Assembly (NCBI GenBank): GCA_018816105.1
Contig: JAHIWE010000140.1
Coordinates: 1 to 32,429, forward strand
Source: a bacterium
GTDB lineage: Bacteria > Campylobacterota > Campylobacteria > Campylobacterales > Arcobacteraceae
Reading direction: 5' to 3'
Length of the DNA: 32,429 bases
Both the position numbers and the translations under genes were made by a program. This document shows, piece by piece, positions 1 to 7,934 of this stretch. Positions within the stretch are counted from its first letter, which is position 1. Each line of letters begins with the position of its first letter. The notes beneath the pieces are model-generated. The model saw only the letters and a list, made by a program, of their open reading frames with translations. It had not been told where the DNA came from and did no database searches.

Positions 1-116
1 ATAAAAAATATTTTTTTCAACGTTTCCCCTATTATTCTATTAAAACTAGTATATCAAAATATTATTATCATAATAATAAATTTTTGTATCAAATTTATTT
101 ATTAATTAACTTTAGA

Positions 117-122
117 TATAAT
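117..122 (+). promoter_or_regulatory. Candidate -10 box of tgt
   Basis: A perfect TATAAT lies 31 bases before the tgt start codon, with a TAAGGT-type ribosome-binding site between them. No clear -35 is visible, which is normal for epsilonproteobacterial sigma-70 promoters. The rest of 1-116 holds AT-rich sequence and a short palindrome at 61-77, and no gene. Confidence 0.5.
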
Positions 123-153
123 CCTTATATTTTAATTAAGGTTTATATATTTT

Positions 154-1275
154 ATGCAATTTACAATTGACGCAACTTCACAAAAAGCCCGAGCTTGTAC
201 AATAGTTACAGCTCATAGTACCATCCAAACTCCTGTTTTCATGCCTGTGGGAACGCAAGGAACAGTAAAAGCACTTGATGCAAATGATATGTTAGAACTT
301 GGTGCAAAAATTATTCTTGGAAATACTTATCATTTATATTTAAGACCAGGTGGAAAAACTGTTAAAAAGTTTGGTGGACTTCACGGCTTTTCAAAATTTC
401 CAAACTCATTTTTGACAGACTCAGGTGGTTTTCAAGCATTTTCTCTAAGTTCTAATTCAAAACCTGATGAAAAAGGAATTATGTTTAAATCTCATATTGA
501 TGGAAGTAAGCACTATTTTACTCCTCAAAGTGTTCTTGATACACAATATGATTTAGGAAGCGATATTATGATGATTCTTGATGATTTAGTAGCTTTGCCT
601 AATACTCAAGAAAGAATTTCAAAATCAATTGAAAGAACAACTGCTTGGGCAAAAGAAGCAATTGAATATCATATGAGTCAAAAAGAAAAAGGTATTGGTG
701 CAAATCAAAATATCTTTGCAATTATTCAAGGTGGAACAGATAAGAACTTTAGAAAACAAAGTGCTGAGCAACTTTGTGCATTAAGTGATTATGATGGTTT
801 TGCTATTGGTGGACTTTCTGTTGGTGAACCTAATGCTGATATGTATGAAACAGTTGAGTGGACTACACAATTTATGCCCCAAGATAAACCAAGATATTTA
901 ATGGGTGTTGGAACTCCTGAGGATTTAATCGAAAACATAGAAAGAGGTGTTGATATGTTCGATTGTGTAATGCCTACAAGAAATGCAAGAAATGGAACAC
1001 TATTTACTACTTTTGGAAGATTAAATATCAAAAAAGCTGAGTATAAAGAAGATATGACTCCTATTGATGAAGCATGTGATTGTTATACTTGTAAAAACTT
1101 CTCAAAAGGGTATTTAAATCACCTATTTAGAGCAAAAGAAATAACATATTTTAGACTTGGTTCAATTCATAATATTCATTACTACTTATCTCTTATGAAA
1201 CAAGCAAGAGAGGCTATTTTAGCTGATAATTGGATTGAATTTAAAAAAGATTTCTACGCTAAAAGAAGCAAATAA
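154..1275 (+). CDS. tgt: Queuine/preQ1 tRNA-ribosyltransferase
   Basis: Tgt exchanges guanine-34 of tRNAs with GUN anticodons (Asp, Asn, His, Tyr) for the queuosine precursor preQ1 in bacteria. The 373-residue protein has the usual family length. Visible motifs are the substrate-binding DSGGFQ (Asp89), the IQGGT loop near 191-195, the nucleophile region [10 protein letters not shown] (Asp270), and the zinc site CxCxxC (Cys308, 310, 313) completed by His339. The start is ATG with TAAGGT just upstream. It is followed 50 bases later by gatC in the same direction, so a shared transcript of translation-related genes is likely. Nothing in the sequence suggests damage. Confidence 0.97.
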   Translation: MQFTIDATSQKARACTIVTAHSTIQTPVFMPVGTQGTVKALDANDMLELGAKIILGNTYHLYLRPGGKTVKKFGGLHGFSKFPNSFLTDSGGFQAFSLSSNSKPDEKGIMFKSHIDGSKHYFTPQSVLDTQYDLGSDIMMILDDLVALPNTQERISKSIERTTAWAKEAIEYHMSQKEKGIGANQNIFAIIQGGTDKNFRKQSAEQLCALSDYDGFAIGGLSVGEPNADMYETVEWTTQFMPQDKPRYLMGVGTPEDLIENIERGVDMFDCVMPTRNARNGTLFTTFGRLNIKKAEYKEDMTPIDEACDCYTCKNFSKGYLNHLFRAKEITYFRLGSIHNIHYYLSLMKQAREAILADNWIEFKKDFYAKRSK

Positions 1276-1325
1276 ACTCTTTTTAGCTAAAATCAAAAAT
1301 ATTAAAAAATAAGGAAAATATAACA

Positions 1326-1616
1326 ATGACTGTTGATGATAACTTAATAGCAAAACTATCTAAACTATCTAGTTTAGAAATAGATGACTCAAAAAAAGAG
1401 AAATTAAAAACAGAATTGGCAGATATTATAAATTTTGTTGAAAATTTAAATGAAATTGATGTTTCACAAATCGAAGCTACATTTAGTACAATTGAGGGTG
1501 GAACACCACTAAGAGAAGATATTGCGACTCAAGATTTAGAACTTTCTGCTCATATTTTAAAACATGCTCCAAAATCTGAAAATGGATACTTTATAGTTCC
1601 AAAAATCATAGAATAG
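1326..1616 (+). CDS. gatC: Asp-tRNA(Asn)/Glu-tRNA(Gln) amidotransferase subunit C
   Basis: GatC is the small subunit that stabilises the GatCAB amidotransferase, which converts mischarged Glu-tRNA(Gln) and Asp-tRNA(Asn) to the amidated forms. The 96-residue protein has the family's usual size and the opening pattern of two helices (LIAKLSKLSSLEIDD), followed by IINFVENLNEIDVSQIE and the later TPLREDI segment that wraps round GatA. AAGGA precedes the ATG by about ten bases. gatA and gatB are not in the window. The neighbour tgt also acts on tRNAs. Confidence 0.93.
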   Translation: MTVDDNLIAKLSKLSSLEIDDSKKEKLKTELADIINFVENLNEIDVSQIEATFSTIEGGTPLREDIATQDLELSAHILKHAPKSENGYFIVPKIIE

Positions 1617-1625
1617 AGTTAGCTC

Positions 1626-1967
1626 ATGATAAAAATTTATGGAATAAAAACTTGTGGAAGTGTAAGAAATGCTCTTAAGTTTTTCAAAGATAATAATATA
1701 GAAGTTGAATTTTCTGATTTCAAAAAAGAGACTCCAAGTGCTGAAAAAGTTAAAACTTGGACTCAAAAAGCTGATGTAAATATACTTTTTAATTCAAAGG
1801 GTACAAAATACAAAACATTAAATCTAAAAGAACTAAACTTAGATGAAAATGGTAAATTTGAATGGTTATGTAAAGAACCAATGCTTTTTAAAAGACCTGT
1901 TATTGAGTATGATAACAAAGTTCTTGTAGCTTGGGATGAAGAAGTTTATAAAAAAACTTTTTTATAG
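1626..1967 (+). CDS. ArsC/Spx-family thioredoxin-fold protein
   Basis: A 113-residue protein of the ArsC/Spx/YffB family. It opens with a beta strand and the active-site loop YGIKTCGSVRNALKFF, in which Cys10 sits in a CxxxR arrangement (Cys10, Arg14). The second thioredoxin cysteine is missing, as in many YffB-type members. Later it has the FNSKGTKY and PMLFKRPVIEY segments seen across the family, the latter containing the cis-proline region. Family roles include arsenate reduction, Spx regulation and poorly defined glutathione-linked reductases; nothing here, such as ars genes nearby, supports arsenate resistance. It starts nine bases after gatC and is probably co-transcribed with it. The family is certain, the substrate unknown. 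Confidence 0.85.
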   Translation: MIKIYGIKTCGSVRNALKFFKDNNIEVEFSDFKKETPSAEKVKTWTQKADVNILFNSKGTKYKTLNLKELNLDENGKFEWLCKEPMLFKRPVIEYDNKVLVAWDEEVYKKTFL

Positions 1968-1988
1968 AGTAGAATTTTTTCTACTCTA
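1965..1988. terminator. Bidirectional hairpin between convergent genes
   Basis: A perfect 10-bp stem (TAGAGTAGAA and TTCTACTCTA) closes a four-T loop. It begins at the stop codon of the ArsC-like gene and lies just past the stop of the convergent outer-membrane gene. The flanks are A/T-rich but the downstream T-run is weak on both sides, so a shared terminator is likely but not certain. Confidence 0.6.
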
Positions 1989-1991
1989 AAT

Positions 1992-2849
1992 CTAAAACTT
2001 ATATGCCACATTAAAATAGTGTGCAAATCCCGTAGTATCTGTTTTCTTAGTAAATAAATCCTGATTATCTTTCCATTGTGTCATATCTTTATAAGCTTTT
2101 AGTCCATATCCTAAAGCCCATTTCTTTTCATGTAACCATAATCCCATATAAGATTGAAAAGAGTCACTTGTTCTATAAGTTCTTTCAAAACTATTATTAT
2201 CTAAATTGCTTCCAAATTCATAATCAGCATAACCTTGAAAAGCTATAAATCTATTTTCACTAAAGAAATGCAAAGGTTTAAACCAATTAATATGAGCCAC
2301 GTAACCATCAAAACTTCCCTCATTACTAGCATCATAATTATCTTTTATATACCTAGTATAAAAATTCACTCCAGATTTTCCAAGCCAAGGAATATCAATG
2401 TCACTTCCTATTCCCATCCAAAGAATTTTTAAGCCATTTGTAGTACTTTGTGATGGAACATCAGCATAATAAATATCAAAGGCAAAATAAAGCTCTTTTA
2501 ATGCACCATAAGATAAATCTTTATTTAATAAATAATCAATTGAAATTCTAGGTTCAATATCTACAAAATAGTTGTTATCGCCATGTTTATCACTACTTGA
2601 GCTATTTAATGCATCAATAAAATCCACATATCCATATAAATCTAACCATTCATATCTTCCACCAAACTCAAACTCCACATAAGTATCATCAAAAGAATAA
2701 GGTCCACCTCTTTGATTTACACCTTTATAAAGGTGTAGATTAGCCCATTGGGAATTTGTTATTGAAGTTTTATCTTGTGCGAAACTATTTATATTTAAAA
2801 ATAGAATTGAAACCATAATCAAACATGATTTTAAAATGTGCTTATTCAC
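1992..2849 (-). CDS. Tsx/OmpK-type outer-membrane channel
   Basis: A 285-residue precursor with a signal peptide (about residues 1-24, ending near NSFAQ), alternating aromatic strands, and a C-terminal Phe after FNVAYK, the usual last strand of an outer-membrane barrel. The segments HLYKGVNQRGGPYSFDDTYV and YGYVDF and the spacing of strands resemble the nucleoside-specific channel Tsx/OmpK family. In that family the protein passes nucleosides or small solutes across the outer membrane; the substrate here cannot be read. The start is GTG, chosen because AAGGA lies seven bases upstream. It stands alone between two hairpins, so it is probably monocistronic. Confidence 0.8.
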   Translation of the reverse strand: MNKHILKSCLIMVSILFLNINSFAQDKTSITNSQWANLHLYKGVNQRGGPYSFDDTYVEFEFGGRYEWLDLYGYVDFIDALNSSSSDKHGDNNYFVDIEPRISIDYLLNKDLSYGALKELYFAFDIYYADVPSQSTTNGLKILWMGIGSDIDIPWLGKSGVNFYTRYIKDNYDASNEGSFDGYVAHINWFKPLHFFSENRFIAFQGYADYEFGSNLDNNSFERTYRTSDSFQSYMGLWLHEKKWALGYGLKAYKDMTQWKDNQDLFTKKTDTTGFAHYFNVAYKF

Positions 2850-2876
2850 AGATTTTCCTTGATTTTATAGAGTTAA

Positions 2877-2908
2877 AAAAAGGAGAAAGTAAAAACTCTC
2901 TCCTTTTT
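2877..2908 (-). terminator. Rho-independent terminator of the DAHP synthase gene
   Basis: AAAAAGGAGA (2877-2886) pairs with TCTCCTTTTT (2899-2908), with an inner AGT/ACT pairing and an AAAA loop. Read on the - strand the hairpin ends in a run of seven T residues, a textbook intrinsic terminator 25 bases after the stop codon. Confidence 0.8.
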
Positions 2909-2932
2909 ATTTTTATATTTAAAGCTAATTTA

Positions 2933-4294
2933 TTAAACTATATCTTTTCTAGCTTCTTTTAAAGTCTCAGCTATCATAAATGATAATTCTAAAGCTTGGT
3001 CAGCATTCATTCGAGGATCACATTGAGTATGATATCTACTTGATAGTGTATCTTGAGTAACAGCAGAAGATGCACTTCCTGTACACTCAGTTACATTTTG
3101 TCCTGTCATTTCTAAGTGAATTCCACCTGCATATGTGCCCTCAGCACTATGGATTTGGAAAAATTGTTTAACTTCAGATAATATTGCTTCAAAATCTCTT
3201 GTTTTATAACCATTATCAGCTTTAATTGTATTTCCATGCATAGGATCACAAGACCATAATACATTTTTACCTTCAGCTTTTACTTTTCTTAATAAATTAG
3301 GGAAATAATCACCAACTTTATTTGCACCCATTCTAACAATTAAGTTTAATCTTCCAGCTTCATTATCAGGATTTAAAGTATCTATTAATTGAATTAATTC
3401 ATCCTCTTTCATAGTAGGACCAACTTTACATCCAATTGGATTTTTAATACCTCTAAAATATTCAATATGAGCATCTTTTAAATCTCTAGTTCTATCACCT
3501 ATCCACAACATATGAGCAGCACAGTTAAACCAATCACCTGTTATTGAATCACGTCTAGTTAATGCTTGCTCATAATTTAACAACAATGCTTCATGTGAAG
3601 TAAATAGAGTTGTTTGATTTAACTGAGGAGTATTTTCACTTGTAATTCCACAAGCTTTCATAAATGTTAAACTTTCTGCTATTTTTCTAGCAAGCTCTTC
3701 ATATTTTGCACCTAAATAATTATCTTTAACAAAATCTAAATTCCAAATATGTACTTGATTCAAATCAGCCATTCCACCTCTTGAGAATGCTCTTAGAAGG
3801 TTCATAGTAGCAGCACTTTGGTTATATGCTTTTAAAAGTTTTTTAGCTTTTGGATTTCTAGCTTTTTCAGTAAAATCAATATCATTTACAATATCACCTC
3901 TATATGAAGGTAATGAAATTCCATTTATCTCTTCAAAATCTGAAGATCTAGGTTTTGCAAATTGTCCTGCAACTCGTCCAACTTTTACAACAGGACAACC
4001 ACCTGAGAAAGTTAAAACAACTGCCATTTGCATCATTACTTTAAATAAATCTTTAATATTTGTTGCATTAAATGATGAAAAAGATTCAGCACAATCTCCA
4101 CCTTGTAATAAAAAAGCCTTCCCATTTACTACTTCAGCTAACTGTTTTTTTAAATTTAGTGCTTCACCTGCAAAAATTAAAGGGGGATAAGAAGCTAATT
4201 CATTTTCTACTTTTGTTAATTTTTCTAAATCATTATAAGTAGGTTGTTGCTTTATAGGGAAATCTCTCCAAGAACTTGGATTCCAATTATTCAT
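2933..4294 (-). CDS. aroG: Class II 3-deoxy-7-phosphoheptulonate (DAHP) synthase
   Basis: This enzyme joins phosphoenolpyruvate and erythrose 4-phosphate, the first step of the shikimate pathway to aromatic amino acids. At 453 residues it is a class II (plant-type) enzyme, not the shorter E. coli type. It begins with the hallmark [17 protein letters not shown] and PPLIFAGEA, then has [11 protein letters not shown] (metal-site Cys), [35 protein letters not shown] and the metal-binding [10 protein letters not shown] and HLEMTGQ segments. The start ATG has AAAGG upstream. Transaldolase, which handles erythrose 4-phosphate, lies directly upstream on the same strand but behind a hairpin. Feedback regulation cannot be judged from sequence. 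Confidence 0.96.
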   Translation of the reverse strand: MNNWNPSSWRDFPIKQQPTYNDLEKLTKVENELASYPPLIFAGEALNLKKQLAEVVNGKAFLLQGGDCAESFSSFNATNIKDLFKVMMQMAVVLTFSGGCPVVKVGRVAGQFAKPRSSDFEEINGISLPSYRGDIVNDIDFTEKARNPKAKKLLKAYNQSAATMNLLRAFSRGGMADLNQVHIWNLDFVKDNYLGAKYEELARKIAESLTFMKACGITSENTPQLNQTTLFTSHEALLLNYEQALTRRDSITGDWFNCAAHMLWIGDRTRDLKDAHIEYFRGIKNPIGCKVGPTMKEDELIQLIDTLNPDNEAGRLNLIVRMGANKVGDYFPNLLRKVKAEGKNVLWSCDPMHGNTIKADNGYKTRDFEAILSEVKQFFQIHSAEGTYAGGIHLEMTGQNVTECTGSASSAVTQDTLSSRYHTQCDPRMNADQALELSFMIAETLKEARKDIV

Positions 4295-4402
4295 TTAATC
4301 TGCCTTTTCTTTTTAATTAATTGGCCTGATTTTATCTAAATATTTCTTAAGTTGTTAATTTGATTTTGTAATTAATTTGTAATTGAATATTAAAAATAGT
4401 TA

Positions 4403-4430
4403 TTTAAGTAGCTATTTTAAGCTACTTAAA
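4403..4430 (-). terminator. Hairpin after transaldolase
   Basis: An 11-bp perfect stem (TTTAAGTAGCT with AGCTACTTAAA, six-base loop) starts four bases past the tal stop codon. The T-rich tail on the - strand is interrupted, so it may terminate only partly and let some transcription reach the DAHP synthase gene. The rest of 4295-4402 is AT-rich with no gene. Confidence 0.6.
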
Positions 4431-4433
4431 TTT

Positions 4434-5426
4434 TTAGTTGATTAATTTTGAAAGTAAATCTCTAAATGAAACTTTAAATGAATCAAGTCCATCAGTTAAA
4501 AGTTTGTCATAAATTGCTTGCATTTTAATACCCTTTAATTTTAAAGTTTCAAAATACTTATCACAATCAACTTCACTCATAATAGGTGTTTCTATTTTAG
4601 AACCATCAGTTAGCCAATCTTCAATAGTTGCAAGGGGTGCTGTGTTTACAGAGTTTGGATAGATTAAGTTATCAACATAATATGTAGGACTTAACTCATC
4701 TCCTTTTACTCCAGTACTTGCAAATAAAGTTCTAATATTTGAATTTTTAAATTTATTAACTTCATGGTAACATTTTGTTGCATTTATAATTCCAAGTTTT
4801 GAAGCTTGTAAACCTTTTAATACAAAATCATGATCAGCTAACCTATCTAATCTTGAAACAAATACAGAAATAACAGCTTTAATATCTTTATTTGAATCTT
4901 TAATTCCTTCATCTAAAGCTTGAGCACATTTAATAGCTTGAGCTGGTGAAAAAATCAAAGTTGCATTTACATTTATTCCCTTTGAAGTTAACTCTCTCAT
5001 AGCAATATATCCAGCTTCAGTTGCAGGAACTTTAATCATTACATTTTCAGCATTAATTTGTGAATAAAGTCTAACACCCTCTTCAATAGTTCCTGCTGCA
5101 TCATCACATAATAATGGATCTACCTCAATAGAGATAAACCCATCATCAGAATCATTTTTATGTAAATTATCAAGTAAAAATGCAGCTCTTTTAATATCTG
5201 TTAATGCTAACTCTTCATAAATAGTTTTTGCATTATTTGCTTGTAACATATCAAGTTGTTGTTTATAAGCAACAGAGTTTGAAATTGATGATTCAAAAAT
5301 CGCAGGATTTGAAGTAGCACCTTGAATAATACCTTTTTTGATAATCTCTTTAAATCTATTTTCTAAGAAATCTCTTTCTATAAAATCACACCATAAAGAG
5401 TAATTAATATCTTCTTTTAAACCCAT
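4434..5426 (-). CDS. tal: Transaldolase
   Basis: Transaldolase moves a dihydroxyacetone unit between sugar phosphates in the non-oxidative pentose phosphate pathway, yielding erythrose 4-phosphate used by the next gene's product. The 330-residue protein has the GATSNPAIF signature near residues 36-44, ISIEVDP near 98-104, the Schiff-base lysine in NVMIKVPAT (Lys132), and NATLIFSPAQA. It lacks an obvious fusion or truncation. The ATG at 5426 is preceded by AAGGA, but this site lies inside a stable hairpin of the leader. It follows serB by 117 bases on the same strand. Confidence 0.95.
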   Translation of the reverse strand: MGLKEDINYSLWCDFIERDFLENRFKEIIKKGIIQGATSNPAIFESSISNSVAYKQQLDMLQANNAKTIYEELALTDIKRAAFLLDNLHKNDSDDGFISIEVDPLLCDDAAGTIEEGVRLYSQINAENVMIKVPATEAGYIAMRELTSKGINVNATLIFSPAQAIKCAQALDEGIKDSNKDIKAVISVFVSRLDRLADHDFVLKGLQASKLGIINATKCYHEVNKFKNSNIRTLFASTGVKGDELSPTYYVDNLIYPNSVNTAPLATIEDWLTDGSKIETPIMSEVDCDKYFETLKLKGIKMQAIYDKLLTDGLDSFKVSFRDLLSKLIN

Positions 5427-5433
5427 TTTTATT

Positions 5434-5459
5434 CCTTTAAAAATGTCCCATTTTAAAGG
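5434..5459 (-). promoter_or_regulatory. Leader hairpin enclosing the tal ribosome-binding site
   Basis: On the tal transcript CCTTTAAAATG pairs with CATTTTTAAAGG (one bulged base), and the AAGGA ribosome-binding site is in the second arm. An alternative, mutually exclusive pairing, GTCCC with GGGAC, would free that arm. A second hairpin (5477-5514, stems CTTCTTT/AAAGAAG and GATGAAA/TTTCATC) lies just upstream. Translation control is an inference. Confidence 0.45.
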
Positions 5460-5526
5460 GACCTATTCACTTTTAACTTCTTTTAACGATGAAAATGAAT
5501 TTCATCTAAAGAAGCAAACTCTAAAG

Positions 5527-5544
5527 GGCTTTAAGAATAAAGCC
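5527..5544 (-). terminator. Hairpin at the serB stop codon
   Basis: TAAAGCC and GGCTTTA form a 7-bp stem with a four-base loop that overlaps the last base of the serB stop codon, followed on the - strand by CTTTAGAGTTT. A weak or partial terminator before tal is likely. Confidence 0.5.
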
Positions 5545-6167
5545 TATTTAATATAATCTAAAATTTTTGTTAAATCTTTTGTATCAATAACAACATTTGC
5601 TTCTTTTTTAAGAACTTCTCTTGCACAAAAAGCAACTCTAGTATCAGCATGTGCAAACATAGATAAATCATTTGCACCATCTCCACATACTAAAGTTTCA
5701 GCTCTTGTAATTCCCATTAAAGATTGAATTCTTTGAAGCATATCACCTTTTGAATATCCAAACATCATATCTCCACCAATAAGACCTGTTAGTTTTCCAT
5801 CTTTTTCATGTAATACATTTGAGAAATCAGCATCAAGTCCTAATCTTTTTGCAGCAGGACCTGTTCCTAGTCTAAATCCACCAGAAAAACATACTACTTT
5901 ATATCCCATCTTTTGAAGTGCTGGAACTAATTCTTGTGCACCTGGCATTAAAGGAAGATTAGCACAAATATCCACAACTTTATTATATTCCATACCTTTT
6001 AAAAGTGCAACTCTTGTAGTTAAAGATTCAAAAAAATCTAATCTTCCACTCATCGCTTCTTCCGTAATCTTTGCAACTTCTTCACCGATACCTAATTCAA
6101 CAGCTAGAAAGTCTATAGTTTCTCCATCCATAAGTGTTGAATCAAAATCAAAAACAGCTAATTTCAT
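5544..6167 (-). CDS. serB: Phosphoserine phosphatase
   Basis: SerB removes phosphate from O-phospho-L-serine, the last step of serine biosynthesis. This is a HAD-family enzyme of 207 residues, the short form without the N-terminal ACT-like domain of E. coli SerB. Motif I is FDFDST (nucleophile Asp7, acid/base Asp9), motif II is CFSGGF, and motif IV is VCGDGANDLSM, all intact. The MDGETID stretch after motif I is typical of substrate recognition. AGGGAAAA precedes the ATG. The gene is divergent from the MetF-family gene across a 70-80 base gap. Confidence 0.95.
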   Translation of the reverse strand: MKLAVFDFDSTLMDGETIDFLAVELGIGEEVAKITEEAMSGRLDFFESLTTRVALLKGMEYNKVVDICANLPLMPGAQELVPALQKMGYKVVCFSGGFRLGTGPAAKRLGLDADFSNVLHEKDGKLTGLIGGDMMFGYSKGDMLQRIQSLMGITRAETLVCGDGANDLSMFAHADTRVAFCAREVLKKEANVVIDTKDLTKILDYIK

Positions 6168-6197
6168 TAATTTTCCCTAGTTTTAGTCTTTTAAGGA

Positions 6198-6203
6198 TAT
6201 AAT
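6198..6203 (+). promoter_or_regulatory. Candidate -10 box of the MetF-family/ruvX operon
   Basis: A perfect TATAAT in the divergent gap with serB. Transcription would start near 6210, giving a 25-40 base leader that carries AAAAGGA. Confidence 0.5.
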
Positions 6204-6248
6204 ATTAACTAAATTTAACTAAATATACTAAAAGGAATGTTTTTCCCT

Positions 6249-7160
6249 ATGTTTGAAGCACTTATACAAAAACTACAAGAAGATAAATTTTTAACACTAG
6301 AAACGACACCTCAACACGAACCATCTATGCATAACATTATAGAAAGAATCAAAAAATTCAAACTGCAAGATAGAGTTGATGGTTTTTCATGCACAGATAA
6401 TCCTTTAGCAAAACTAAAATATAATGCACTTTTTGCATCACTTAAATTACAAATGGAATTTAAAAAACCAGTAATTGCCACAATGACAATGAGAGATAGA
6501 AATAAAATTGCACTTCAATCTGATTTAATGGGAGCAAATGATTTTGATGTTAGAGCTATATTAGCTCTAACAGGAGATCCTGCGAAAATGAGTGATCAAC
6601 CACATTCTAAAGGTGTATTTGAATCAAATTCATTAATGCTTTTAAAAATAATAAAATCATTTAACTATGGAATGGATTACTCAGGACATCCTTTCAAAAT
6701 TGAACCAAAACAAATATTTCCTTTTGCAGTTGTAAATTCTTATGCAAAAAATTTCTCAACACTTGAAAAAAAGATGCATAATAAAATCCAAAATGGAGCT
6801 TTAGGAATTATTTCTCAACCTGTATTTGATATTGAAAATGCAAAAAAACTTTTGGAAACATTTAATGCTGCACGAGAAGATGTAGAAGGTGATAAGAAAA
6901 AAGCTCAATTAATTTTTGGATTATTCCCAGTTACAAAACTTCGTACTGCCCTATTTTTATCAGCGCAAGTTCCAGGAATTCATGTACCTCAATTTTGGAT
7001 TGATGCTTTAGAATCTGCACATAATATTTCAGAAGAGGAAGAGTATAAAGTTGGAATGCAATTAAGTTCTGATTTATTTAAAAAAATTAATAAAATTCAT
7101 CCAAAGATTCATCTAATGACTGCAAATAGATTTGATGTTGCAAATGAGATTATTTCTTGA
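6249..7160 (+). CDS. Methylenetetrahydrofolate reductase-family protein (MetF-like)
   Basis: The protein has the MTHFR TIM-barrel pattern: TLETTPQHEP near the start (the catalytic Glu region), VDGFSCTDNP, KPVIATMTMRDRNK, a long RAILALTGDPAKM loop that contacts FAD, and a FGLFPVTKLRTALFLSAQVPGI segment near the end. The reaction in the family is reduction of 5,10-methylene-THF to 5-methyl-THF for methionine synthesis. Two in-frame ATGs are possible. AGGA directly abuts the first (6237), leaving no spacer, so I prefer 6249, with a 12-base spacer, giving 303 residues. Its TGA stop overlaps the TTG start of ruvX (TTGA). Whether it is the cell's main MetF or a paralog cannot be told here. Confidence 0.8.
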   Translation: MFEALIQKLQEDKFLTLETTPQHEPSMHNIIERIKKFKLQDRVDGFSCTDNPLAKLKYNALFASLKLQMEFKKPVIATMTMRDRNKIALQSDLMGANDFDVRAILALTGDPAKMSDQPHSKGVFESNSLMLLKIIKSFNYGMDYSGHPFKIEPKQIFPFAVVNSYAKNFSTLEKKMHNKIQNGALGIISQPVFDIENAKKLLETFNAAREDVEGDKKKAQLIFGLFPVTKLRTALFLSAQVPGIHVPQFWIDALESAHNISEEEEYKVGMQLSSDLFKKINKIHPKIHLMTANRFDVANEIIS

Positions 7161-7537
7161 AACTAGCTTGCATTGATGTTGGTCTTAAAAGAATAGGTTT
7201 AGCTATTTGTTTAGCTTCAAATATTGTAACTCCTCAAAGTGCAATTTTAAGAAAAAACAGAGACCAAGCGGCCCTTGATGTAAATGCTTTTTTAAAAGAG
7301 TGGGAAATTGAAAAACTAATAGTTGGATTTCCAAGTGCAAGCGAAGAGATGCAAAGAAGAATAAAACACTTTGTGTCTTTACTTGAACTTACTATTCCTT
7401 ATGAATTTTGCGAAGAGAATATGAGCTCAATTGAAGCAAAAGACATAATGAAAGGTAATATCAAATACAAAAGAGATGGTAGGGTTGATTCCCTTGCTGC
7501 TAAAATAATATTAGAGCGATTTTTAGCGAAGAAATAA
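7157..7537 (+). CDS. ruvX: RuvX/YqgF-family RNase H-fold nuclease
   Basis: RuvX (YqgF) is an RNase H-like nuclease associated with pre-16S rRNA 5' processing and proposed as a Holliday junction resolvase. The 126-residue protein has the strand ACIDVGLKRIGLAI with the first metal Asp (Asp7), IEKLIVGFP in the middle, and DGRVDSLAAKIILERFL at the end carrying the last acidic residue. It starts with TTG overlapping the TGA of the MetF-like gene by four bases, so translation is probably coupled. It converges on acpS with only 16 bases between the stops. Confidence 0.88.
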   Translation: MKLACIDVGLKRIGLAICLASNIVTPQSAILRKNRDQAALDVNAFLKEWEIEKLIVGFPSASEEMQRRIKHFVSLLELTIPYEFCEENMSSIEAKDIMKGNIKYKRDGRVDSLAAKIILERFLAKK

Positions 7538-7562
7538 AGCTTAGAAAAAAACTTTATTTCTT
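7529..7562. terminator. Shared hairpin between ruvX and acpS
   Basis: AAGAAATAAAG (7529-7539) pairs perfectly with CTTTATTTCTT (7552-7562) around a 12-base A-rich loop. It overlaps the stop codons of both convergent genes and probably ends both transcripts. Confidence 0.55.
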
Positions 7563-7907
7563 TAAAGTATTCACAACAACTGCTATTACAAATCCTGCAT
7601 CATGAGTTATTGAAAGATGAGAGTCTTTTATATTAAAAGCTTTTCGAACTCTTTTTTTATACTTTATTAGTGGAGCACCAAGTTCACTTTTTGATATTTT
7701 AATATCATGAAAACCACAAGCTGCTCCAATTCCCGTACCAATAGCTTTACTAGCAGCCTCTTTTGCTGCCCAAAATCCAGCAGCTGTTTCAGGCTTTTTT
7801 ACAAGTTCTATCTCTTTTGGATTTAAAAACTTCTCATAAGCCCTTATTCCAAATTTTTCATACATTCTTTTAATTCTATCTACTGATGTTATATCTATAC
7901 CTATCAT
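7554..7907 (-). CDS. acpS: Holo-[acyl-carrier-protein] synthase
   Basis: AcpS transfers 4'-phosphopantetheine from coenzyme A to the serine of acyl carrier protein, activating it for fatty acid synthesis. The 117-residue length fits the trimeric AcpS family. Motifs are MIGIDITSVDRI with the magnesium Asp5, and FWAAKEAASKAIGTG with the magnesium Glu50, plus HLSITHDAGFVIAVVV at the end. TAGGT lies upstream of the ATG. A TATAAT on the - strand at 7958-7963, inside the divergent permease gene, is a plausible -10. Pantothenate synthetase (panC), which feeds coenzyme A, lies close by but on the other strand. Confidence 0.95.
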   Translation of the reverse strand: MIGIDITSVDRIKRMYEKFGIRAYEKFLNPKEIELVKKPETAAGFWAAKEAASKAIGTGIGAACGFHDIKISKSELGAPLIKYKKRVRKAFNIKDSHLSITHDAGFVIAVVVNTLKK

Positions 7908-7923
7908 TTAAACCTATCTTTTG

Positions 7924-7929
7924 TATAAT
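7924..7929 (+). promoter_or_regulatory. Candidate extended -10 box directly before the permease start
   Basis: TGTATAAT ends only five bases before the ATG at 7935, so transcription would begin at or next to the start codon. There is no purine-rich ribosome-binding site in the 27-base gap. This suggests a leaderless message. Confidence 0.4.
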
Positions 7930-7934
7930 GCCAT

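Noticed and set aside
61-77. Perfect palindrome ATTATTAT-C-ATAATAAT upstream of tgt, considered as a Fur box.
   Set aside because: The half-sites are the wrong way round for the TGATAAT-N-ATTATCA Fur pattern, and such sequences are common in DNA this AT-rich.
1626-1967. Arsenate reductase (arsC) as a functional name.
   Set aside because: Only the fold is supported; there are no ars genes nearby and the YffB/Spx-type relatives fit equally well.
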